Shown here: one piece after another, positions 26,870-33,388 of the stretch | Layout of the letters: each line of letters begins with the position of its first letter | Numbering within the stretch: the stretch's first letter is position 1 | From: Methanosarcinaceae archaeon | Lineage (GTDB): Archaea; Halobacteriota; Methanosarcinia; Methanosarcinales; Methanosarcinaceae | NCBI GenBank assembly: GCA_023544565.1 | Contig: JAMJFS010000020.1 | Coordinates: forward strand, 1 to 33,388 | Reading direction: 5' to 3' | DNA: 33,388 nt | Notes under the pieces: model-generated | Seen by the model: the letters and a program-made list of their open reading frames with translations, nothing else | What the model was told of the DNA's origin: nothing | Database searches by the model: none | Made by a program: the position numbers and the translations under genes

Positions 26870-27958
26870 CTATTGTAAAAACTGCCTCTCAATATCCTGT
26901 TCCAGGCTACATGAGGGGCAAAGATCATCCTTTTTTATTGATGCGATATATCTCTTGCAGCGTTTACATTGCACCAGTTCACTTGATATCAACGATATCC
27001 AGTCAGAAGATATGACGTCGCTCAGACTTATATCTGCGACATTATCTATTGCATCACTTTTACAGACTCCCTTGCACAGATCGCAGCCTATGCAAAATGA
27101 TATATTGAATTCGATCGATCGATCCTTATCTTCAGATAGCCTGAGCGCACCTGTGGGGCACATGGCCGCACAAATACCGCACAGGTCACATGCATCCATT
27201 ATATCAAAATTGTACAATGGACCTGACTCAAGCTTTATGACATCATCTATAGGTTCATTCAGAGATGATATGGCATCTATTAACAGCATATGTGTTACTT
27301 GGATGATCGAAGATTCACCAGACGGTTCACTGTTTTGGCCACTATCTCCAGTCATATTTCGCAAATAATCTATAGATTTTCTGCCGAAAGCATCTTTTGT
27401 TGGAGCATCACCAGTGCTATCAACTGACAATTCAATGTTCTCGATTTTGCCAAAGGACCCTAGTACCGTATTTGCCAGATTGATCTTCCTTTGCACTGTA
27501 TCCATATCAATTTTCAATTTGCAATGATCACATCCTGCTCCATTAAGTATGACTTTTTCTGATACCGATGCCGCCTTGATAAGCATGCCTTCACACAGAT
27601 ACCCGATACATGGCACTGGAACATAAGATGGATCATCAAATTTTTCTATGGTCTTGCATGAAAAAACAACTGTTTTTCCCTCTTCAATAGATGAAATAAT
27701 ATTCTCTTTTGATATGTCCCTGAGGGCAAATGCACCTGTCGGGCAAACATTGACACATACACCACATCCTGTACATGCAGTGCCGTCAATAGAAGGTACA
27801 ATGTCAAGGGATATGGCATCTGCACCGCATACATGCTCGCACCTGTTGCATAACACGCGGTCATATCGCCTGTTCAAACACCGCTCATGTGAGACCGAGG
27901 TGAGGGAATGGGATGATATCCTGCCAAATGCACGAACTAGATTAAACAAATTAGCCAT
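26870..27958 (-). CDS. Multi-cluster 4Fe-4S protein with C-terminal zinc-ribbon-like motif
   Basis: 362-aa cysteine-rich protein without signal peptide, so probably cytoplasmic. It contains CNRCEHVC and CTGCGVCVNVCPTG (residues about 37-75), then a middle domain with CIGYLC and GAGCDHCKL, then CDLCGICAAMCPTG and CIGCDLCKGVCKSD (about 255-310). The C-terminus has CKRC and CPSC, a possible rubredoxin-like or zinc ribbon. At least four iron-sulfur clusters are likely. The middle GAGCDHCKL region recalls soluble electron-transfer proteins of the heterodisulfide reductase/hydrogenase type. Ferredoxin-like proteins accompany many DMSO-reductase-family operons as maturation or electron-delivery partners. 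Function here is inferred from location only. Confidence 0.75.
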   Translation of the reverse strand: MANLFNLVRAFGRISSHSLTSVSHERCLNRRYDRVLCNRCEHVCGADAISLDIVPSIDGTACTGCGVCVNVCPTGAFALRDISKENIISSIEEGKTVVFSCKTIEKFDDPSYVPVPCIGYLCEGMLIKAASVSEKVILNGAGCDHCKLKIDMDTVQRKINLANTVLGSFGKIENIELSVDSTGDAPTKDAFGRKSIDYLRNMTGDSGQNSEPSGESSIIQVTHMLLIDAISSLNEPIDDVIKLESGPLYNFDIMDACDLCGICAAMCPTGALRLSEDKDRSIEFNISFCIGCDLCKGVCKSDAIDNVADISLSDVISSDWISLISSELVQCKRCKRYIASIKKDDLCPSCSLEQDIERQFLQ

Positions 27959-28090
27959 GATTTATTTGTCCATTTTATAAAATATTCTAAAAAAAAACAT
28001 AATAAAATTGCATTATTTTAGTTTTTTTTGTGTACTAAACATAGATTATGTTGCGACATGATAAAAACAAAACAGAACGATTATGGAGTA

Positions 28091-28139
28091 GAAATAAAAA
28101 ATAAAAATGAGATTAGGGCTTTATGTTGCCCCGTCTCAT
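28091..28139 (-). terminator. Hairpin overlapping the monoheme gene stop, with T-tract
   Basis: On the minus strand ATGAGA (28139-28134) pairs with TCTCAT (28112-28107), and inner GGGC pairs with GCCC, spanning the stop codon; a T-rich tract (TTTTTATTTTTTATTTC) follows over 28106-28091. Again this is intrinsic-terminator-like. Confidence 0.65.
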
Positions 28140-28628
28140 GAAAATAACTGCTGCTAAAATACCAATAAATGCACCCATTAACTCAAAACCAGGTACAAAA
28201 CCAGGTATTGAATCTTCAAGCGTTTTATGGTATATTGGATGCACGATATCTTTTAATCCAGGATATGCAGACAATATGGGGTGTTCGGTATTCATATCAT
28301 CTTCTACTACCTCACCTTCTGCAGCAGGTGCATCCTCAGGGTCAGCCGGGTTCGTACCTTCCTCAAGCTCGGCTGAATTCAATGCCCCATCACCATCAGA
28401 ATCTATAGTTGCAATGGCATCAAAAGAATACCCGCCGTCTGCGTAATCAATACCAAAAGTGGTTAGTGCACCGCCTCCGGCAGGATCTATATGACAAGTA
28501 TGGCATGCACCGACAAATGCACCCGGAACTTCATCTGCATAATCTGATATCGCAGTTGCTGAATGAGACGATATGACCAGCAACATTAATAATATTGTGA
28601 CAAAATAATATCCTTTTTTAAATTTCAT
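28113..28628 (-). CDS. Monoheme cytochrome with EF-hand-like site and PGF-CTERM tail
   Basis: 171-aa exported protein. N-terminal signal peptide (KKGYYFVTILLMLLVISSHS), one heme motif ACHTCHIDPAGGGALTTFG (about residues 42-60), then a calcium-binding loop DSDGDGALNSAELEEGTNP of the EF-hand/thrombospondin-3 type, an acidic Ala/Glu/Pro linker, and a C-terminal IPGFVPGFELMGAFIGILAA with following basic residues (PGF-CTERM archaeosortase signal). It should be lipid-anchored on the outer surface. Divergent from the NrfD operon across about 300 nt of shared upstream sequence. Redox partner unknown; the molybdoenzyme is the nearest candidate. Confidence 0.8.
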   Translation of the reverse strand: MKFKKGYYFVTILLMLLVISSHSATAISDYADEVPGAFVGACHTCHIDPAGGGALTTFGIDYADGGYSFDAIATIDSDGDGALNSAELEEGTNPADPEDAPAAEGEVVEDDMNTEHPILSAYPGLKDIVHPIYHKTLEDSIPGFVPGFELMGAFIGILAAVIFMRRGNIKP

Positions 28629-28776
28629 GTAATCACCATGTTAATGATTTTCCGAATTATGCATAAGTTCTATATATATATTAACATTTTGTGTTTATTT
28701 CATATGTGTGTTAGTGGCAAATATTGCCCACATCAACGTTTTTGCATCGTAAGGTGCCATCAGGTTTAAATATATG

Positions 28777-28796
28777 AAATATGTCTGAACATATTT
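28777..28796. promoter_or_regulatory. Palindrome upstream of the NrfD operon, possible operator
   Basis: AAATATG and CATATTT are exact inverted arms separated by TCTGAA. The site lies between the divergent monoheme gene and the NrfD operon and overlaps TATA-like sequence. Regulator unknown. Confidence 0.4.
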
Positions 28797-28931
28797 ATAT
28801 TCAAATGAGAAAACGTTCGCGTCAACTCGGAATCCTTAAATTTTATAAATTATACTTGAAAAAAACAATGTGCATTGTAAAAAACAAAATTGATTGAATA
28901 ATTTATGTCAAACTTGTTTGGGTGATTGATA

Positions 28932-30017
28932 ATGGTATACCAAGAGATTTATAATGTTCAGCACGGAATGGCATTCGGAGCGCTTATGGCTGCGTTCCCG
29001 TTCATGACTGGACTCAGTGCAGGTTCATTTACGCTTTCCACGTTTGCGTATGTGTTCGGAAAAAAAGAATATAAAGCTGTATCAAAATATGCAGTATTCA
29101 TGGCGCTCATCCTGCTTGGAATGGCAGTGTCGCTACTGTTCATTGACATGACACAACCATCAAGGTCGTATTTTACGATGATGTTGGGTAATGTTACGTC
29201 AATGTTCAGTTGGTCTGCCTTTTTAGTAGGGGGATATATGACAGCCAGTGCCATATATGCATATTCCATATTCTCACATAGGGATGGTGCGGCAAAGATG
29301 ATGGGGATCATATGTATTCCGCTGGCACTTGCCGTGCATGCTGACACCGGTTTCGTATTCGGCCTCACCAAAGGCATGCCAATCTGGCACACCTCACTCA
29401 TGCCATTTTTGTTCCTCATATCAGCGCTTACATCAGGAATTGCACTCATCGTGTTTATGGTGATTACTAAAGATACACTATTCACAAAGAAAGAATCAAA
29501 TAAGATTGACCGAAACCTCGTATACAGTCTTGGAAACATGTTGATTCTTCTTATCGCGATAGAATTCTTCCTTGATATGTCTGATGTTACCACAATGATA
29601 TTTGCAGGCGCAGAAGAGGTGGAAGCCGTTAAACTCTGGCTGATCGGACCATTTTCATTCTCATTCCTTGTCGTCCAGTTAGGTATTGGCGGTATTATTC
29701 CAGTGCTATTGCTTTCACTTCCAAATATCAGTAGAACGTATGTCGGGCAATGGATAGCTGCACTTTTTATAATAATAGGTACCCTTGCTATGCGTCTCAA
29801 TGTAGTACTTGGTGGTCAGACCATTCCAAAGACAGAGGCTGGAATTGTGCCCTACACGCATTTAATAGGATTTGTGGGATATACCGTGCCCCAGGAAATT
29901 GCTGTGATCGTCACATTATTTATTCTGGGAACCGGGGCATACGCATTCTGTATAGCTTATGTTCCGCAGATAATTGAAAAAGTGGATGCTAAACTATTCG
30001 GCAAGAGGGAGGCATAA
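28932..30017 (+). CDS. NrfD/PsrC-family membrane subunit
   Basis: 361-aa polytopic protein with about eight to nine membrane helices, of the NrfD/PsrC/DmsC-like family that exchanges electrons with the membrane quinone (here probably methanophenazine or menaquinone) pool. The N-terminus FGALMAAFPFMTGLSAGSF and the SWSAFLVGGYMTAS-like regions match the family pattern; no heme-binding CxxCH is present. ATG 28932 is preferred over TTG 28926: GGTGAT (28921-28926) is a ribosome-binding site 5 nt before the ATG. The next gene, the FeS subunit, starts 2 nt after the stop, so this is the first gene of a three-gene operon. The order membrane subunit, FeS, catalytic subunit is reversed from the common catalytic-first order. 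Confidence 0.9.
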   Translation: MVYQEIYNVQHGMAFGALMAAFPFMTGLSAGSFTLSTFAYVFGKKEYKAVSKYAVFMALILLGMAVSLLFIDMTQPSRSYFTMMLGNVTSMFSWSAFLVGGYMTASAIYAYSIFSHRDGAAKMMGIICIPLALAVHADTGFVFGLTKGMPIWHTSLMPFLFLISALTSGIALIVFMVITKDTLFTKKESNKIDRNLVYSLGNMLILLIAIEFFLDMSDVTTMIFAGAEEVEAVKLWLIGPFSFSFLVVQLGIGGIIPVLLLSLPNISRTYVGQWIAALFIIIGTLAMRLNVVLGGQTIPKTEAGIVPYTHLIGFVGYTVPQEIAVIVTLFILGTGAYAFCIAYVPQIIEKVDAKLFGKREA

Positions 30018-30019
30018 AA

Positions 30020-30742
30020 ATGGCAAAAGAACGAATCCAGCGCATAAACGGAGAATGGGGACGTCCTGAGATCGTACACTCTAATGAAGGACGACTTGCC
30101 ATGGTGATAGATCTTCGAAGATGTATCGGATGCCATTCATGCTCGATCGCATGCAAGCAGGAAAACCAGGTGCCACTGACGTTTTTCAGGTCATGGGTCA
30201 AGCAGATGGAAAAGGGCACATATCCACTTGTGTCCACATTCACTCTTCCAAGACTCTGCAACCAGTGCGAAAAACCTGTGTGCGTCACGGTATGTCCGGT
30301 CAAAGCCACATTCAAACGCGAAGATGGGATCACGCTTATTGATTCAAGAGTATGTATTGGTTGTAAGGCATGTATTGCCGCATGTCCGTATGACGCACGT
30401 TTTGTGAACCCCGAAAAAGGTACCAAATATTTCGGTCGTGGCACTACAGATAAATGCACATTCTGTGCCCACAGGGTTGACGGCGGTGCTAAACCTGCAT
30501 GTGTTCTTGCATGCCCTACCAAAGCACGTTATTTCGGTGATCTTGAAGATCCTAACAGTGAAGTATCAAGGATCATTGCGAAAAATCCAGTACAGACAAT
30601 AAAACCACATCTCGGTACAGAACCTCATGTGTTCTACATTGATGCCAGTTCAGAGATCATGGGCAGAATGGAAATGAAGCCAAGACTCGGCCGTATCGAA
30701 GGTGAAGGCGAAAGCGAAGAAGACGGACACGGGGAGGAGTAA
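30020..30742 (+). CDS. Four-cluster ferredoxin subunit (DmsB/PsrB/NrfC-like)
   Basis: 240-aa electron-transfer subunit of DMSO-reductase-type complexes. Four 4Fe-4S sets are visible: CIGCHSCSIAC (from residue 35), CNQCEKPVCVTVCP, CIGCKACIAACP and CTFC with CVLACP. The pattern KPVCVTVCPVKATFKRED is typical of DmsB/PsrB. It has no signal peptide; in this family it is either exported with the Tat catalytic subunit or cytoplasmic. It follows the NrfD gene by 2 nt and is followed after 3 nt by the molybdoenzyme gene, so all three are made together. Confidence 0.93.
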   Translation: MAKERIQRINGEWGRPEIVHSNEGRLAMVIDLRRCIGCHSCSIACKQENQVPLTFFRSWVKQMEKGTYPLVSTFTLPRLCNQCEKPVCVTVCPVKATFKREDGITLIDSRVCIGCKACIAACPYDARFVNPEKGTKYFGRGTTDKCTFCAHRVDGGAKPACVLACPTKARYFGDLEDPNSEVSRIIAKNPVQTIKPHLGTEPHVFYIDASSEIMGRMEMKPRLGRIEGEGESEEDGHGEE

Positions 30743-30745
30743 AAA

Positions 30746-33139
30746 ATGTCAATTAAGATCACACGAAGGGATTTCCTGAAATTATCTGCTGCCGCTGTTG
30801 GTACGATCGCTGTTGGTGATGTCGCATCCGCGGCAGTTGACTGCGATGATTGCCACAAACTTGCAGCAGTACCTGCACGAAAGCAACCACATCAGTGGAT
30901 TCCCAGTTACTGCAATATGTGCGGTGGGATGAGTGGTATTCATACAGATATACTCCCAAATGCAATCACAGGCGAGACAATGGTCATGAAGGTGGGACCT
31001 AACCCGTATAATCCTACAGGTGTTTCTAATAACTCAAAGGATTATTTCGATAACATGGGTGAGGGTTCAGGACTATGTGCCAGAGGCAATGCTGCTGTGG
31101 AACTACTCTATGACCCTGACAGGCTACAAAAACCAATGAGGCGTACCAATCCCCAAAAAGGCAGGGGCGTCGAACCGAAGTTTGAGGAGATCACATGGCC
31201 TGAAGCGATCGCTGAGATATCAGATAAACTTGGTACACTCAAAGCAGCAGGCGAATCACATAAACTCGTATGGTTTGCAGACGGGCGAAATTACAACCAT
31301 CTACAGGAAGATTTCTGTAATCTGTACGGCACACCAAATCACTTCCAGTGCAATCAGAACAGTGATTCTGCAAGAAAAGCAGCACTAAAGATCAGTATGG
31401 GTGAAGAAAATGCGATGCTTGATGCCGTGGAGTCAAAGTACATACTTCTCTTTGGTTCAAATCCACTTTCATCCATTAAACATGGGTATGAACCACGCAC
31501 AATAATGAGGGGAGTAGAGAACGGTGCACGGTTGATTGTCGTAGATCCATATTTAAGTTTCACCGCAACCAAGGCACATGAATGGCTTCCAATAAAACCC
31601 GGAACAGATGGAGCATTTGCACTTGCAATGGCCCATGTTATCATTAAAGAAGGGTTATTTGACGAGGAATTCATAGATCACTGGACACTTGGATTCAATG
31701 ATTTCGCAAATTTCGTAAAGGACAAAACGCCACAATGGGCTGAAGGGATTACCGGTTTATCTAAAGAGATCATCACACACACGGCACGTGAACTTGCAAT
31801 GACAAAACCTGCTGCAATTAATATAGGCGCAGGTGTCACCCAGCATTCCAACGCTGTCCAGACAGGGCGCGCCATTGCAGCACTTGCAGCACTGACAGGT
31901 CAGATAGATAGGCGTGGAACGATCATCTTCCCTAACATGGGCGGACTTGCGCGCCAGAATGTATCGTATGATGACATAACTGAACCATCTCTTGATGGGG
32001 ATTATCCATTTGCTGACAATTCATATATCAGTGCCCTGGATGCAATTACAACAGGTAAACCATACAAGCCAAAGATTGGCGTTGTAATGGGTGAAAATGT
32101 TGTCATGTCCACTCCGGGTACCAATGATGTTGTGAATGCACTCAAGGCACTTGAGTTCCTTGTTGTTGTAGGCACACACATCAATGAGACTTCTGAACTT
32201 GCAGATATCGTTCTTCCTGCAACTACTCAATTCGAGAGTTACGACCTGAACGAGAATTATATCACATGGCCATCTGTAGCATTGAGACAACCTGCAATTG
32301 AACCTCTATTCAATCAGATGACTGAATACGAGACAATTATTGCACTCGGTGAGAATCTAAAACTTAAGACGTCCGATGGTGAGGAATTCTTCAAAGGACT
32401 GGATTATCTGGAATATCTTGAGGCTGAACTTAAGAACGGTCTATCAGGTCTTAGCATTGCAGAATTACAGAAACTTGATGGTGCGGTATGGACTGATAAG
32501 GTCAATGGCACAAGTTATGAGAAATACCGACAGAAGGTAGAGGCTCCGTCCGGTTCGCATGTAGACATCGATGGTGTACTCCATGATAGTAATGGCAATG
32601 CGATCGGTGTTACTGTGTGGGACACTTACTATAACGGATTTGATACGAAATCACGGAAATTCGAATTCGTATCAGAGCATCTTGAAGATCTCAATGATGC
32701 AAACGGCAAGATGATCAACAAAATGCCTGCGTATATTCCTGTTGAGGCTATGCCATCCTGGGATTATCCGCTATATCTTATCAACTGGCATGAGTCGGCA
32801 CATTATAGTGTGAACACGCAGAACAATGTCTATCTGAATGAACTTAAATGGGATAATCCGGTTGCGATCCATCCGAAAACTGCAGAAAAACTGAATATTA
32901 AAACCGGAGATAAGATCGAAGTAGAATCCGAATACGGAAAGGCATCAATGCTCGCACTTCTGACTGACAGGATACGGCCTGACACGGTCGGCTGGATGCA
33001 CGGATTCGGTCACTGGCGTATGGGCCATGTTGCAGATGGAAAAGGTGCAAACGTGTACGATGTCGTGCCAATGAAAGCAGAAGCGATAACAGGCAACCAG
33101 ATGTCAAAGGAAGCTGTTGTCGATATCAGAAAAGAATAA
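30746..33139 (+). CDS. Tat-exported molybdopterin oxidoreductase (Psr/Phs-like) with N-terminal CxxCH
   Basis: 797-aa catalytic subunit of the DMSO reductase family. A Tat signal (TRRDFLKLSAAAVG, residues 6-19) is followed by CDDCH (33-37), a heme-c-type motif not usual here, and then the FeS region C56-N-M-C59-GGM-S63 with C111 in GLCARGN. The third Cys of CxxCxxxC is Ser63. Molybdopterin-binding segments include LFGSNPLSS, VVGTHINETSELADIVLPAT and the C-terminal bis-pterin domain (about 660-797, YLINWHESAHYSV...GDKIEVESEYGKAS). The metal ligand is not certain: C202, S206 and S208 fall in the GTPNHFQCNQNSDSARKAA region. Ribosome-binding site GGGGAGGAG (30731-30739). A terminator follows. Substrate could be polysulfide, thiosulfate, arsenate, or another oxyanion; sequence alone does not decide. 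Confidence 0.9.
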   Translation: MSIKITRRDFLKLSAAAVGTIAVGDVASAAVDCDDCHKLAAVPARKQPHQWIPSYCNMCGGMSGIHTDILPNAITGETMVMKVGPNPYNPTGVSNNSKDYFDNMGEGSGLCARGNAAVELLYDPDRLQKPMRRTNPQKGRGVEPKFEEITWPEAIAEISDKLGTLKAAGESHKLVWFADGRNYNHLQEDFCNLYGTPNHFQCNQNSDSARKAALKISMGEENAMLDAVESKYILLFGSNPLSSIKHGYEPRTIMRGVENGARLIVVDPYLSFTATKAHEWLPIKPGTDGAFALAMAHVIIKEGLFDEEFIDHWTLGFNDFANFVKDKTPQWAEGITGLSKEIITHTARELAMTKPAAINIGAGVTQHSNAVQTGRAIAALAALTGQIDRRGTIIFPNMGGLARQNVSYDDITEPSLDGDYPFADNSYISALDAITTGKPYKPKIGVVMGENVVMSTPGTNDVVNALKALEFLVVVGTHINETSELADIVLPATTQFESYDLNENYITWPSVALRQPAIEPLFNQMTEYETIIALGENLKLKTSDGEEFFKGLDYLEYLEAELKNGLSGLSIAELQKLDGAVWTDKVNGTSYEKYRQKVEAPSGSHVDIDGVLHDSNGNAIGVTVWDTYYNGFDTKSRKFEFVSEHLEDLNDANGKMINKMPAYIPVEAMPSWDYPLYLINWHESAHYSVNTQNNVYLNELKWDNPVAIHPKTAEKLNIKTGDKIEVESEYGKASMLALLTDRIRPDTVGWMHGFGHWRMGHVADGKGANVYDVVPMKAEAITGNQMSKEAVVDIRKE

Positions 33140-33148
33140 TGTAAGAAG

Positions 33149-33173
33149 ATGCCCTTTGCCGGGCATTTTTTTT
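33149..33173 (+). terminator. Intrinsic-type terminator of the molybdoenzyme operon
   Basis: ATGCCC (33149-33154) and GGGCAT (33161-33166) form a 6-bp stem with loop TTTGCC, followed by T8, ten nt after the stop codon. Confidence 0.75.
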
Positions 33174-33206
33174 ATTGTACATATATAATTTATAGAATTA
33201 TATAGT

Positions 33207-33241
33207 TCGAGTCAACCCGAGCGTAGCCAGGATTTTCTCGT
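33207..33241. repeat. Third, diverged copy of the 35-nt hairpin repeat
   Basis: Matches the 17231 copy at 26 of 35 positions with no gaps; the CGAGT start and ATTTTCTCGT end are exact. The rest of 33174-33388 is AT-rich and shows no gene. Confidence 0.65.
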
Positions 33242-33388
33242 AATATATGTTTTATACCCCATCTTTGAGTAAATTTCATTAAAAAAATTCTTATAATCGT
33301 TATGCTTAGAGTCAATAATCCTAAAAAAGTAGTTACAAATCCGTAGGTATACATTCTTTCACATCAAAACTTGGTATTTTAATCATCA

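Noticed and set aside
28958-29800. 280-codon minus-strand open frame
   Set aside because: Entirely antisense to the NrfD gene; no ribosome-binding site or family resemblance.

Overview
The window is archaeal chromosome from a Methanosarcinales-like euryarchaeote that uses c-type cytochromes. The evidence is the split archaeal RNA polymerase genes (rpoB2/rpoB1, rpoA1/rpoA2) followed by rpl30e, nusA, rps12, rps7, EF-2, EF-1alpha and rps10. Archaeal CoA synthesis (phosphopantoate--beta-alanine ligase), the DadD/SAHH-like pair typical of methanogens, a geranylgeranyl-reductase-like enzyme and PGF-CTERM tails also fit. Several large multiheme cytochromes plus an exported molybdopterin enzyme suggest a lineage doing extracellular or anaerobic respiratory electron transfer, such as ANME-2/3, Methanoperedens-like archaea or relatives. 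This placement is inference; no 16S rRNA or mcr gene is present.

Layout. 1-635: right end of an IS66-family element. 660-3725: minus-strand housekeeping and membrane genes (HD hydrolase, phosphopantoate--beta-alanine ligase, SPFH protein, unknown membrane protein). 3969-7160: plus-strand FMN-binding protein, then an S-adenosylhomocysteine recycling pair. 7430-7503: tRNA-Lys(UUU). 7606-21283: RNA polymerase and translation super-operon. 21495-21566: tRNA-Arg(CCG). 21605-23311: geranylgeranyl reductase family protein and a convergent ACT-domain protein. 23464-33139: respiratory island with a 16-heme and a 9-heme cytochrome (minus), an 11-heme PGF-CTERM cytochrome and a 46-aa membrane peptide (plus), a polyferredoxin and a monoheme EF-hand/PGF-CTERM protein (minus), and an NrfD / four-cluster ferredoxin / Tat-exported molybdopterin oxidoreductase operon (plus).

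How the genes may work together: the NrfD-type membrane subunit would exchange electrons with the methanophenazine or quinone pool, the FeS subunit would relay them, and the molybdoenzyme would act outside the membrane. The membrane-anchored multiheme cytochromes could pass electrons between the pool, the molybdoenzyme and the cell surface. The substrate is unknown. The molybdoenzyme has a CxxCH motif just after its Tat signal and lacks one cysteine of the usual N-terminal FeS motif.

Other notable points: rpoB2 seems to lack any ATG/GTG/TTG at its conserved N-terminus and probably starts at ATT. A 35-nt hairpin repeat occurs three times. Several genes of the respiratory island end in bacterial-looking hairpin-plus-T-run terminators. 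No intergenic stretch exceeds about 300 bases.
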